NCBI GenBank assembly: GCA_965227145.1 | Contig: OZ245730.1 | Coordinates: 2,604,001 to 2,668,000 of the forward strand | From: JACKAQ01 sp965227145 | Lineage (GTDB): Bacteria > Calditrichota > Calditrichia > RBG-13-44-9 > J075 | DNA length: 64,000 bases | Direction of reading: 5' to 3' | In this document: one piece after another, positions 52,366-61,686 of the stretch | Position numbering within the stretch: position 1 is the first letter of the stretch | Layout: each line of letters opens with the position of its first letter | Made by a program: the position numbers and the translations under genes | Notes under the pieces: generated by a model | What the model was told of the DNA's origin: nothing | Seen by the model: the letters and a program-made list of their open reading frames with translations, nothing else | The model's database searches: none

Positions 52366-55300
52366 ATGTTTGATAAAATTATCGACTTTTCGCTGAACAA
52401 CAGATTGATTGTGGTCATCATTTTCGCCATTGCGGCTGCGGCGGGCATCCGGGCGATGTTCCAAACCGCGGTGGATGCGTTTCCGGATACAACGCCGGTG
52501 CAGGTGCAGATCAACACCAACGCCGCCGCACTCAGCCCGGCGGAAATCGAGCAGCAAATTACCCTGCCGCTGGAACTGGCGATCTCCGGTTTGCCGGGAT
52601 TGGCCAACGTGCGCTCGGTTTCAAAATTCGGGTTTTCGCAGATCGTCGCCACGTTTGACGACAACACCCATATTTACGATGCCCGCCAGTTAATTATGGA
52701 GCGACTGGGCAGCGTGACGCTGCCCGACGGCATCGAGCGACCGCAGCTCGGTCCCATTTCCACCGGACTCGGCGAGGTGTTTCACTACATGCTCCGTTCG
52801 GCAGATAACAGCCATTCGCTGGAGGAATTGCGAACGGCGCATGACTGGATTGTCAAACCGGAGTTGCGCAAAGTTGCCGGAGTTGCAGAAATCAATTCGT
52901 GGGGCGGATTCGAGAAACAATATCACGTGATCGTTTCCCCGGAAAAGCTCGTCAAATATCGGCTGACGTTTGGCGATATTTTTACCGCGCTGGAAGCCAA
53001 CAATCGCAATGTCGGCGGCGGACAGATCGTCACCTCCGGCGAAGCATTTCTGGTGCACGGATTGGGGCGGGTTACCACTGTCGAACAAATCAGCAATATT
53101 GTCATCCGGTCGCACGAAGGCATTCCCGTTCGCATCGCCGATATCGCCAGTGTTGCCGTCGGTCACGACATCCGGCGCGGCGCGGTAACCGCCCAGGGCG
53201 AGGGCGAAGCGGTGCTCGGTCTCGGTTTTATGCTGATGGGCGAAAACAGCAAAGTGATCACCGAAAAATTGCGGGAACGGCTCGAATCTGTCCGGCAATC
53301 CCTGCCCGATGGCATGACGCTGGAAGTCGTTTACGACCGGATTGAGTTGGTCGATGAAGTGATGTCCACAGTGAAGCACAACCTCGTCATCGGCGCAATT
53401 CTGGTAATCCTCGTGCTGTTTTTGCTGCTCGGGCACATCCGCGCCGGCCTGATCGTTGCGCTGACCATTCCGGTGGCGTTGCTGTTCGCATTCCTCGGCA
53501 TGCACGAAATGGCCATCGCCGCCAGCCTGCTCAGCCTCGGCGCGATTGATTTCGGCGTGGTGATCGACGGTTCGGTAGTGATGACCGAAAACAACATGCG
53601 GCGCCTCGCCGAACGCGGAAATAAGCCCCTCACAGCGGCGGAGCGGCTGGATATTATCCGCACGTCGAGCAAAGAGGTGGCGCGACCGATCACCTTTGGC
53701 ATGGGCATCATCCTGCTGGTATTTTTCCCGATTTTGACGCTGGAAGGCATGGAAGGCAAAATGTTCCGCCCGATGGCACTCACCTTTATTTTTGCCATGT
53801 TTGGCGCGTTGCTCATCGCGCTGATTCTCAATCCGGTGCTGTCCTATTATTTCCTTCCGAAAAAAGCCGCGACCAAACCGGCGCGGGGCATTCAATCGCT
53901 GCAAAACGGGTACGAACGGCTGCTCGCAACACTGCTCAATCGTAAAAAATGGGTGTACGGCGCGGTTACCGTATTGATGTTGCTCGCGGGATTTATCGCC
54001 ACCCGGCTCGGCGGCGAATTTATTCCCAAACTGGGCGAAGGCGCAGTGGTAATCAACACAATCCGTTTGGCGGGCGTGGATATCGGGGAATCGGTGGCAT
54101 ACAACACCCGCATCGAGCAATTGCTGTTGGATGAATATCCCGATGAAATCAAATATATCTGGAGCCGCATCGGCTCCGCGGAAGTGACCACCGATCCAAT
54201 GGGCACCGAGCTGACCGACATTTTTCTGGCGCTCCATCCCCGCGAAAAATGGCAACGCGCCGGCTCGCAGACGGAACTGGTGGCGCAAATCGCCGAAACT
54301 GTGGATGATCTTCCCGGGCTGAATATGGTGTTCACCCAGCCCATCGAAATGCGCCTGAACGAGATGGTTGCCGGGATTCGCTCGGATGTCGGTGTCAAGA
54401 TTTTCGGCGATGATTTCGATGAACTGGTGCGCCTCAGCGACGCGGTTCAGCGAATCCTGCTCACCGTGAACGGCGCGGATGAGGTTTCCGGCGATCAGTT
54501 GACCGGTCAACCAACGCTGGAGATTACCGTCAACCAGAACCACATTGCCCGCCACGGCATCCCGGCAAATGATGTGCTGGATGTGATCGAAGCCGTTGGC
54601 GTCCGGCAAGTCGGGGAGATTTTCGAAGGGCAGCGCCGTTTTCCGCTGGCTGTCCGGCTCGATGAACGGCTGCGGCGCGATCCGGAAGCACTGGGCGGCA
54701 CGCTCATCCCGACGGAAAACGGCGCCATTCTGCCGTTGCGGATGCTGGCGGATATTCAGCTCACCGAAGGTCCGTCCACCATCAATCGGGAATGGGGCAG
54801 ACGGCTCATCCGGGTTCAGTGCAATGTGCGCAACCGCGATGTTGCGTCGTTTGTCGCCGAAGCCCAATCGCGTATCGAAACCGAGCTGGACTTGCCGGAG
54901 GGATATGTCATCGAGTGGGGCGGACAATTCGAGCACCTGATCCGCTCGCAGGAGCGATTTATGGTGGTCATTCCGCTCACGCTGCTGCTGATTTTTCTGT
55001 TGCTGTTTCTCAGCCTGCGCAATGTTGTCGATGTTGTGGTTATTTATACGGGCATCCCTTTTGCCGCTGTCGGCGGCATTTTGGCGCTCTGGCTGCGCGG
55101 CATGCCTTTCAGCGTGAGCGCGGCGATCGGATTTATCGCGCTGAGCGGCATCGCGGTGCTGAACGGACAGGTGCTGGTTGCCGCGATCCGCAACTTTCTG
55201 GACGACGGGTTGCCGCTGCCCGATGCGATCAAATCCGCCGGAAAACAGCGGCTGCTGCCCGTGCTGGCAACCGCCATCACCGATGCCGCCGGATTTATTC

Positions 55301-55437
55301 CGATGGCCATCTCAACGGGCGTCGGTGCGGAAGTGCAGCAACCGCTGGCAACTGTGGTCATTTTCGGTGTGATCACCTCTACCCTGTTAACCCTGATTGT
55401 GCTGCCGGTTGTCTATCTGGCGACATCGCGACAATAA
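52366..55437 (+). CDS. czcA: Heavy-metal efflux RND pump (CzcA type)
   Basis: A 1023-aa inner-membrane pump of the HME-RND family with twelve expected transmembrane segments. DFGVVIDGSVVMTEN in helix 4 fits the DFGxxxDG signature of divalent-cation exporters (Zn, Co, Cd, Ni) rather than the Cu/Ag type. Other landmarks are the N-terminal NNRLIVVIIF helix, PVALLFAFLG, GGEFIPKLGEG in the periplasmic part, and the C-terminal ALSGIAVLNGQVLVAAI. It takes metal from the periplasm or cytoplasm and hands it to the adaptor. It ends the operon; no regulator is visible in the window. Confidence 0.94.
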   Translation: MFDKIIDFSLNNRLIVVIIFAIAAAAGIRAMFQTAVDAFPDTTPVQVQINTNAAALSPAEIEQQITLPLELAISGLPGLANVRSVSKFGFSQIVATFDDNTHIYDARQLIMERLGSVTLPDGIERPQLGPISTGLGEVFHYMLRSADNSHSLEELRTAHDWIVKPELRKVAGVAEINSWGGFEKQYHVIVSPEKLVKYRLTFGDIFTALEANNRNVGGGQIVTSGEAFLVHGLGRVTTVEQISNIVIRSHEGIPVRIADIASVAVGHDIRRGAVTAQGEGEAVLGLGFMLMGENSKVITEKLRERLESVRQSLPDGMTLEVVYDRIELVDEVMSTVKHNLVIGAILVILVLFLLLGHIRAGLIVALTIPVALLFAFLGMHEMAIAASLLSLGAIDFGVVIDGSVVMTENNMRRLAERGNKPLTAAERLDIIRTSSKEVARPITFGMGIILLVFFPILTLEGMEGKMFRPMALTFIFAMFGALLIALILNPVLSYYFLPKKAATKPARGIQSLQNGYERLLATLLNRKKWVYGAVTVLMLLAGFIATRLGGEFIPKLGEGAVVINTIRLAGVDIGESVAYNTRIEQLLLDEYPDEIKYIWSRIGSAEVTTDPMGTELTDIFLALHPREKWQRAGSQTELVAQIAETVDDLPGLNMVFTQPIEMRLNEMVAGIRSDVGVKIFGDDFDELVRLSDAVQRILLTVNGADEVSGDQLTGQPTLEITVNQNHIARHGIPANDVLDVIEAVGVRQVGEIFEGQRRFPLAVRLDERLRRDPEALGGTLIPTENGAILPLRMLADIQLTEGPSTINREWGRRLIRVQCNVRNRDVASFVAEAQSRIETELDLPEGYVIEWGGQFEHLIRSQERFMVVIPLTLLLIFLLLFLSLRNVVDVVVIYTGIPFAAVGGILALWLRGMPFSVSAAIGFIALSGIAVLNGQVLVAAIRNFLDDGLPLPDAIKSAGKQRLLPVLATAITDAAGFIPMAISTGVGAEVQQPLATVVIFGVITSTLLTLIVLPVVYLATSRQ

Positions 55438-55540
55438 AAATCAGCGAACATCAGATTGGAGATTGATATTTTCGTTGATGCCGGCGAGTTCCTCTGCGTT
55501 ATCGTCCGCCGGGGAACTGGCTGTGAAACCGTGCTCACGG

Positions 55541-57109
55541 TTACCGCAACAGCAACATGGATTGGCTAACACTTGTTCTGCCAACAAAGAGTTGATAAAA
55601 ATAGATACCCGAACCAACCTGATTGTTCGCAGTATCAGTGCCATCCCAAACGACGTTTTGTAATCCGGTATTTTGATAATTTTGGATAAGTGTTTTTATC
55701 TCATTTCCGAGCAAATCAAAAATTATCAGGCGCACGTTTGCGGGCTCAAACAATTCATAACGGATTGTCGTTGATGGGTTGAACGGATTCGGGTAATTTC
55801 CTTTTAGCGCGACTGTTTTCGGAATAATCGAAATGGTTTCCGGCTGATCCGCAACCATCACCGGTCCGTCACTTTTTTTAGCGGATTTCCTGCCGCTATT
55901 TCCGGTTGTTTTCTCGCCAGTTTGCGATTCCGCAATCGTTTCCGGATTAAATTCAAATGCGCCAATATCAGGATTCTCACCATAAAAATTATACCGGAAG
56001 CCACTGAAAAGTGTATCTTCATTTAAAAAGAACCACATTCCCCCACCATCCCGGCAGGGTGAATGTTCCGTAAGCTGATAATTACCACCGCGATAATCAA
56101 CAAAGTCAGGCGCTTTGGTGATATTATTTTGTAACCAATGAATTGTATTATTTTTTATGTTCAACACAGTTTTCATGCCATTTTGAATATTACAATGGTC
56201 GATATAAAGCCCGGATTCCGTTAAAATATTATGAAAGCCCAATTGCTGCGGCTCATTATACCAAACGATCGTGTTGAATAATAATGTGCGTGTTTTGTTC
56301 ATCAGATAAATGCCACCGCCATATCTGGCAATATTTCCGGTGATCGTAACATTGCTAAAACAACTGGAATCGTAGGTTTCGCAGAACACGCCGCCGCCCC
56401 ACATACCGGAGCTGTTATTGGTGATGGTAACATTGTAAAATTCGCCGGTTGACTGTAGGGAATAAACGCCGCCGCCGGCCAAACCACTCCGGTTTCCAGA
56501 TATTTTACATTGCCGGACAACCGGATTACTATTCCAGATCAATATTCCGCCGCCAACGTTTGGCGATTCCCAAATCGGGCTATCGACAATGTTTTTTTCA
56601 CATACAACATTATTGATTATCGCATCCGAAAATTTGAGAAAAATGCCGCCACCCGCATTCGTTCTACAATCTTTGATGATCAGGTGGCTTAAAGTCGGGC
56701 TTGCTCCTTCGCAAAAAATCCCGCCGCCATAGTAAAACGGTTTATTGAGATAATTGCGGCGTTTACCGGTTCCATTTTTAATGGTAAGTCCGATTAATTG
56801 GCTGGCAGCCGCTTCATTTCTTTGAAACGTAACGACACTGCCCAAACCGCCGCCATCTATCCGGGTTGATTTGATAAAAGTGTCATTTCCGGAAATCAAA
56901 AAATGAGAAGCTACGACAATCTGTTTGCCAAGAAAGTCAATGTTTTCAACATATACACCGGGTGAAATGAGTATTGTATCCCCGTCCCCGGCAAATAAGA
57001 TAGCTTCCTGGATTGTCGTAAATTTTTCGGGAACATGAATAACTTTTGCCAAACCAAAACCATTCATCGCCAACAGAAATAACAACATTTTGGAAAGGAT
57101 CGTTGACAT
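55541..57109 (-). CDS. Secreted parallel beta-helix protein with sorting domain
   Basis: A 522-aa exported protein. After a signal peptide, VIHVPEKFTTIQEAILFAGDGDTILISPGVYVENIDF is the standard N-cap of right-handed beta-helix (pectate-lyase-like) proteins. Around ten coils follow with repeated asparagine ladders, such as NVTITNNSSGMWGGGVFCETYDS and NVTITGNIARYGGGIYLM. The C-terminus is a sorting domain (KGNYPNPFNPSTTIRY). No pectinase catalytic residues are obvious, so it could be a polysaccharide lyase, an adhesin or a binding protein. ATG at 57109 has AGGAGG upstream. It is convergent with czcA. Confidence 0.88.
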   Translation of the reverse strand: MSTILSKMLLFLLAMNGFGLAKVIHVPEKFTTIQEAILFAGDGDTILISPGVYVENIDFLGKQIVVASHFLISGNDTFIKSTRIDGGGLGSVVTFQRNEAAASQLIGLTIKNGTGKRRNYLNKPFYYGGGIFCEGASPTLSHLIIKDCRTNAGGGIFLKFSDAIINNVVCEKNIVDSPIWESPNVGGGILIWNSNPVVRQCKISGNRSGLAGGGVYSLQSTGEFYNVTITNNSSGMWGGGVFCETYDSSCFSNVTITGNIARYGGGIYLMNKTRTLLFNTIVWYNEPQQLGFHNILTESGLYIDHCNIQNGMKTVLNIKNNTIHWLQNNITKAPDFVDYRGGNYQLTEHSPCRDGGGMWFFLNEDTLFSGFRYNFYGENPDIGAFEFNPETIAESQTGEKTTGNSGRKSAKKSDGPVMVADQPETISIIPKTVALKGNYPNPFNPSTTIRYELFEPANVRLIIFDLLGNEIKTLIQNYQNTGLQNVVWDGTDTANNQVGSGIYFYQLFVGRTSVSQSMLLLR

Positions 57110-57405
57110 TGTTTTGCCTCCTATTGGATCAACTGAAATGCAAATGCGGTTCGATAAAAGCATCTGCACAGTTAGGCTGGATACAGAATCCAACCTTTTA
57201 AAAAACAGCAATTTCGATTACGCTTTCGGTAAGAATATTTTGGTTACAGGTGTTGCAACCTTCAGAATAAATATATTTAGGGAAAACGTAAACATCTACC
57301 AGTTAGGAAACAAAACAGTTAATCCATGAAACATTGCGGGGATTGTTGAGGGAGGTTTTTACTTATTAACTGAAGTTACGCACAAGCATCCGATTATCGA
57401 TAAAT

Positions 57406-57506
57406 CAGCATCCTGAGTAGCCCGTTTCGGGCGTATCGAAGGGTGCGGTCTATCAATGAAATGCCGCACCCTTCGATACACGCCTTCGGCGTTACTCAGG
57501 ATGCTG
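57406..57506. repeat. Long palindromic repeat element (about 100 bp)
   Basis: CAGCATCCTGAGTA at the left end matches TACTCAGGATGCTG at the right, and GTATCGAAGGGTGCGG matches CCGCACCCTTCGATAC inside. Between these arms lie two small hairpins, GCCCGTTTCGGGC and CGCCTTCGGCG. The whole folds into one branched stem. The form is that of a REP-like or MITE-like element, non-coding. It lies between two minus-strand genes. Confidence 0.8.
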
Positions 57507-57590
57507 GTTCCGAGATGTTTTTTGACCAGTGCTTAACATTAGTTATTAATCAGAAATACGATCCATAACAGTTTGTATTTGTGCAATTGT

Positions 57591-57631
57591 AAAACAGCGC
57601 AGCTGCTCTAACGGAAAGAGCAGCTACGCTG
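57591..57631 (-). terminator. Terminator downstream of the DUF885-like gene
   Basis: On the minus strand, CAGCGTAGCTGCTCT and AGAGCAGCTGCGCTG pair over 15 bp with a single mismatch and a 7-nt loop, followed by TTTTA. It begins 25 nt after the gene's stop. Confidence 0.75.
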
Positions 57632-57655
57632 TTTGGGTTGAAAGCCGGATTGCGC

Positions 57656-59314
57656 TTATTTATGCAATAAATTCTGCACCTGTTCACCCAATCCGGTCAA
57701 TTGCCAGCGAACCAGCGAAACCGGAATGCTGCCAATCTCATTCAGTTCATCCATAAATGATTTCATCTTAAATTGCTCACCTTGCGCCTCTTTCTGGCGG
57801 GTATATTCTGCGATCGTTTCTTCCAGCAAATGTTTTCCGGTGATGTAACTGGTGCCGTATCCCGGCTGACGCAAATACAAATGTTGCTCAAATATGAGCA
57901 GGGTCGGTTCGGTTTTCATCCATCCGCGCGGCGTCCAGTTCGAGTGAATTTTGCCGGCTTCTTCCATCGTCATTTCGTTGGCGTGGGCATACAGCGAGCC
58001 GAGTCCGCGGGCAGCGCGCTGGGCAATCATAATCCAGACAATTTCGCGAACGCGGGGATTATCATCATATAATCCGGCCTGCATAAACAGCTCCTCAACA
58101 GCCGTTGCCAATCCTTCATCGCGGCTATCGAAAATGTTATACAGCAACGCGTTTCGGCGAATTTCGTTATCCAGCGGATCGTTATCCATTTGCGCCAGCA
58201 CAAACCAGTGGTAGAAATGGGAATACAACGGACGCGGATCGTAATGTGCGCCAACCAAAAAGAAGTTGCGTCGTTCCTGCGGAACATAGCTGAGCAGATG
58301 TTCGCGCAACGCCGGCTCAAAATAATCGGCGACGGTGACGATGTCCTGATCTTTCAGAAAGTCCATAAAACTGCGGGCGGATCGTTCCGCGAGCGCCCGG
58401 AATTCTTCCGGTGACGCTGCCGCTTTTAGCTCCGGCAAATGGCGATTGCGATGTTCTTCCATTTTCAGCGATGACCAGGCACGGGCCAGTTCGCGTTTCA
58501 GGATCATCACCTCATCATCCCAGGTTAGCGGAACGAGGTGCACGTTTTGCTGATACCAGGTGTAGTTTTCTTTTCCGATACCGGACGGTCCGGTTTTCGA
58601 TGCCGACTGTTTTACCAGCCAGACAACCAGCTCATCCGTTGCGGATTTTGCCTCGGCAATTGCTTTTTTTAACTGCGCACCGGCACCGTCACCGACAGTT
58701 TCAGAAAGTTTATCCAGCGCCTCGCTTTGTTCGCGAATATCGCGGATACCGGCAATCCAGAGATCGCGGGCGTTGCCGGTCAGGTTGTTTTGCGCCTGTT
58801 TATTCAGCGGCGCGATGATGTTCAAATCTGCGATAAGCCGCGCTTCCTCCGAAGCCGACAGCGGAAATTGATATGTCCACAACTCTGTTACGGCGTGATG
58901 CGTGGGACCTTCGTGCGCCGGAACATCGCTGCGGTCTTCCCATATGGATTTGTAAAACGCGGGATCGCGCACCCACGGTTTCAAAATGCGGTGATTAAAA
59001 TCGAAGCCGTTCATTTCCGCCAGCAAAATGTGCCAGTCAACTTGCTGCTCAACCGGCCAATCGCTGTAATCGATGGCGTTCAATTTCTGTTGATAGGTTT
59101 TAAACACCTCATAACGTTTTTCGAAGGTTGCGGCCGTGTAATCGGGCGCGCCGTCCAGCATTGGCGGACGTTCAAATTTTCGCCATTCGTTGAATAGCGA
59201 AACCAGATTATCATAATTTGCAGATGACTGGCTAAAACCGCTGGACATTGCGCCAAACAACACCAGTAAAACAGCCCAACCGATATGGCGATTTATGGCA
59301 TGTCGAATATTCAC
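57656..59314 (-). CDS. Exported DUF885-like protein (metallopeptidase-fold)
   Basis: A 552-aa protein. After a GTG start and a signal peptide, it shows the overall helical pattern of DUF885: EGLATAVEELFMQAGLYDDNP, REIVWIMIAQRAARGLGSLYAHANE and the terminal PGYGTSYITGKHLLEE. In typical members HExxPGH binds zinc. I see no such motif in the expected place, where HFYHWFVLAQ occurs instead. The family is presumed to be peptidase-like, but this member may be altered or use other ligands. I chose GTG at 59314 because GGAGGA lies 8 nt upstream. The longer frame from 59353 has no such site. Confidence 0.75.
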   Translation of the reverse strand: MNIRHAINRHIGWAVLLVLFGAMSSGFSQSSANYDNLVSLFNEWRKFERPPMLDGAPDYTAATFEKRYEVFKTYQQKLNAIDYSDWPVEQQVDWHILLAEMNGFDFNHRILKPWVRDPAFYKSIWEDRSDVPAHEGPTHHAVTELWTYQFPLSASEEARLIADLNIIAPLNKQAQNNLTGNARDLWIAGIRDIREQSEALDKLSETVGDGAGAQLKKAIAEAKSATDELVVWLVKQSASKTGPSGIGKENYTWYQQNVHLVPLTWDDEVMILKRELARAWSSLKMEEHRNRHLPELKAAASPEEFRALAERSARSFMDFLKDQDIVTVADYFEPALREHLLSYVPQERRNFFLVGAHYDPRPLYSHFYHWFVLAQMDNDPLDNEIRRNALLYNIFDSRDEGLATAVEELFMQAGLYDDNPRVREIVWIMIAQRAARGLGSLYAHANEMTMEEAGKIHSNWTPRGWMKTEPTLLIFEQHLYLRQPGYGTSYITGKHLLEETIAEYTRQKEAQGEQFKMKSFMDELNEIGSIPVSLVRWQLTGLGEQVQNLLHK

Positions 59315-59568
59315 TATCAATTCCTCCAAAAATGTGCGCTGAATATCGTTCAAATTATCCCGAGAAGATAAGCGACGTTGATGAGTTATTCAATAGCTGT
59401 CGGTGAAGTAATCCGGATTTATGCTGCCGGTGGGACATTATTTTAACAATTGACGAAAAAAAATACATCCGGTTACAGAAAAGCAAAATTCTAAACTGTG
59501 CGGGAATAAGTGAAAAAATGAATATCTTATTGCGCCGTTAATTATGCGAATAACAGTTAAAGAAAATT

Positions 59569-60684
59569 ATGAAAAAAATTCCTATTTCCCAGATCGATGC
59601 ACTGTTTACCAACGGCAGTTATCCGATTGAATTCCTGATGTTTTACCAGAAATCTATCAATATTGCAAAAATCAAATCGGCTATTGAGCAATTGTCCGCG
59701 CCGTTTTGGCCGCTGTTTGGAGAATATCGCGATGGCAGTATTTACGCCAAAACCTATTCCGAAACAGATGTAATTACGGAAACGAGCGTTGATAAAAATT
59801 TTTCGGCGGGCGGGCAATTTTTCGCAGATGCCGGCAATTCCGCACCGCTGGAAAACGGCAAACTATTTCACATCCATATTATCCGATACAACAACGGCAC
59901 AGTGCTCATTCCAAAGATGGATCATCTGGCGGGAGACGGATACAGCTTTTTTTACTTTTTGTATCAACTGGCGGTGATGAGCCGATCCCATGCGCTACCG
60001 TTGAAAAAACAGTTGATCCGGGCAGTATCGGCACCGCGTCACAATCGAACCGTTTTGCGGGATTTTCAATTTGATTCGCTCCAAATTCCATTGGAAAAGC
60101 AACCGGAAAACCTGACGATCACATTTCAACGGGTTGCCAAATCTGCGGTTCGGGAGCAGATAAAAGCTATTGCAGCCAACCGCAACGCCAGGGTTTCCAG
60201 CAATGATATTTTAGCGGCGATGGTGATCGAAACATCTGTTGAGTTGCAATCAAGCCCATTTGGGGCAAATGTTAACCTGACAATTCCAATGGATGTGCGA
60301 AATCATATCAAATTATACGGCATGAAATATTTCGGAAACGGGTTGATGTTCCACAGGGTTTCATTTGCAACCTGCGATTTGCAACATGCGACCATCGATG
60401 ATATTGCCGTTCACATCCGGAAAAGCATGCCGGATATCACCCAAAGCAATTATCTGGAATACCTGATGCAATTGGAAACACAGATCGCCAACAAACAATT
60501 CGCCAGCCTGAAACCGTACGACCCTGCAATGGGATGTTTGGTAACCAACATTTCCAAATTGCCCACCAATATGCTCGATTTCGGCGGCGGTAATCCGGAT
60601 GCAGTGATTCCCATAACTGTTGGCAAAAATTCAGTTGCGATCATGGCAGACCAAAATGATTACGTGTTGCGATTTGTCTATTGA
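59569..60684 (+). CDS. BAHD-like acyltransferase
   Basis: A 371-aa soluble protein. The acyltransferase motif HxxxD is present as HLAGD (His119-Asp123, followed by GYSFF). NLTIPMDVRNHI and KYFGNGLMFH match the second half of plant BAHD enzymes, and LDFGGG near the C-terminus (Asp337) takes the place of DFGWG. These enzymes transfer acyl groups from CoA thioesters to alcohols or amines. It is about 70 residues shorter than plant members. The condensation-domain superfamily, which shares the HHxxxDG motif, is an alternative, but the C-terminal motif favours BAHD. The gene is alone, and its acceptor is unknown. Confidence 0.68.
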   Translation: MKKIPISQIDALFTNGSYPIEFLMFYQKSINIAKIKSAIEQLSAPFWPLFGEYRDGSIYAKTYSETDVITETSVDKNFSAGGQFFADAGNSAPLENGKLFHIHIIRYNNGTVLIPKMDHLAGDGYSFFYFLYQLAVMSRSHALPLKKQLIRAVSAPRHNRTVLRDFQFDSLQIPLEKQPENLTITFQRVAKSAVREQIKAIAANRNARVSSNDILAAMVIETSVELQSSPFGANVNLTIPMDVRNHIKLYGMKYFGNGLMFHRVSFATCDLQHATIDDIAVHIRKSMPDITQSNYLEYLMQLETQIANKQFASLKPYDPAMGCLVTNISKLPTNMLDFGGGNPDAVIPITVGKNSVAIMADQNDYVLRFVY

Positions 60685-60822
60685 TTGGCGATGTCTCATT
60701 TAGTGAAATCCGGCGAATCCCAAAACGCAATCCCCCCGCCAGATTGTCGCATCTCCCCCTTGAGAGTGGTGTATTGAATGGTTATTTTGTAAACGGACAA
60801 CATTAGAAAGGAACCGCACGTT

Positions 60823-61383
60823 ATGCAAAAATTGATCGTTTTTAACCATATCACACTGGACGGCTATTTTACGGACATCAACGGCGATATGAGCTGGGCG
60901 CATAAACAAGATGAGGAATGGGATGCCTTTACGAGGGAAAACGCCGGCAGCGGCGGCACCTTGATTTTTGGCAGAAAAACTTACGATTTGATGAACAGCT
61001 TTTGGCCCACCCCCGCAGCAATGCAACAGATGCCCGATATTGCCAAACGGATGAACGATGCCCCAAAAGTGGTTTTCTCCACAACTTTGAATCAGGCTAA
61101 CTGGCAAAATACCACACTCATAAAAACCAATATTACCGAAGAAATCCACAAGCTGAAACAGCAGCCCGGAAAAGGGTTGGTTGTTTTGGGTAGTGGCAGC
61201 ATTGTTGCCCAATTGGCAGGTGAACACCTGATTGATGAATACCATCTGGTACTGAATCCAATTGCGATCGGCAGCGGGCGCAGTTTGTTTGAAGGGCTAG
61301 TAAACCATTTATCGCTCCAATTGGACACCTCCAGGATATTCGGGAACAGCAACATTTTGCTCCGCTACCTTCCCGCGAAATAA
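60823..61383 (+). CDS. Dihydrofolate reductase-like protein (RibD C-terminal family)
   Basis: A 186-aa cytoplasmic protein. It opens with KLIVFNHITLDGYFTD, and then GGTLIFGRKTYDLM, VVLGSGSIVAQLAGEHLIDEYHLVLNPIAIGSGRSLFE, the typical NADPH-binding and C-terminal blocks of the RibD_C/YwjB-type DHFR-fold family. The role of stand-alone members is mostly unknown; they are expected to be NADPH-dependent reductases. The ATG has AAAGGAA upstream. It does not belong to an operon, and no riboflavin gene is nearby. Confidence 0.88.
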   Translation: MQKLIVFNHITLDGYFTDINGDMSWAHKQDEEWDAFTRENAGSGGTLIFGRKTYDLMNSFWPTPAAMQQMPDIAKRMNDAPKVVFSTTLNQANWQNTTLIKTNITEEIHKLKQQPGKGLVVLGSGSIVAQLAGEHLIDEYHLVLNPIAIGSGRSLFEGLVNHLSLQLDTSRIFGNSNILLRYLPAK

Positions 61384-61472
61384 AGCCCCACTTCCCCACC
61401 CCACATATGCATCTTTTTAAAAAAAATTAAACCATGGAAGAACCGCTTCCCGGCAAGTATAAATAATCCACC

Positions 61473-61501
61473 TTGACTGGCCGTTACAATTAGCTTAACT
61501 T
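61473..61501 (+). promoter_or_regulatory. Possible sigma-70-type promoter for the RRM gene
   Basis: TTGACT (61473-61478) and TAACTT (61496-61501) are 17 bp apart. If used, it would give an untranslated leader of about 180 nt. The -10 match is moderate. Confidence 0.3.
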
Positions 61502-61569
61502 GGTATTCAATTAACGGAATTCCGGCCCACCTTGGTAAACCACACTCTGGACTAGAAAACCCAACAACC

Positions 61570-61585
61570 GATAACTTATGTTATC
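61570..61585. promoter_or_regulatory. Palindrome GATAAC-TTAT-GTTATC in the RRM gene leader
   Basis: A perfect 6-bp dyad with a 4-nt centre, about 100 nt upstream of the start codon. It may be an operator or an RNA hairpin; the stem would be weak. Confidence 0.3.
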
Positions 61586-61633
61586 ATATCTACAGGCACT
61601 TAGATATAATTATTAACCATTAAAAATAAAATG

Positions 61634-61659
61634 AACGATGCTAACGGGTATCGTTTTTT
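61634..61659 (+). promoter_or_regulatory. Terminator-like hairpin in the leader of the RRM gene
   Basis: AACGATGC and GTATCGTT pair over 8 bp with one G-T, around the loop TAACGG, and TTTT follows. It ends about 28 nt before the start codon, so it can act as an attenuator or as a temperature-sensitive structure. As an ordinary terminator of the DHFR-like gene it would be oddly far away (250 nt). Confidence 0.45.
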
Positions 61660-61686
61660 CTTGAATCAACCCATATCAAAGGATGA

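Larger units (their letters stand above)
57110..57655. other. 546-bp intergenic region holding repeats only
   Basis: Apart from the palindromic element and terminator listed separately, this stretch has no gene I can support. An open frame at 57090-57329 (79 codons) lacks a ribosome-binding site and starts inside the neighbouring gene. Confidence 0.55.

Noticed and set aside
52690..54936. 748-codon open frame on the minus strand inside the czcA region
   Set aside because: It lies opposite czcA, whose frame holds the RND motifs. Long antisense frames are expected in GC-rich coding sequence; the product is a low-complexity mix of His, Gln and Arg with no domain.
57090..57329. 79-codon plus-strand frame upstream of the beta-helix gene
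   Set aside because: It starts inside the neighbouring gene's leader on the opposite strand and has neither a ribosome-binding site nor motifs.
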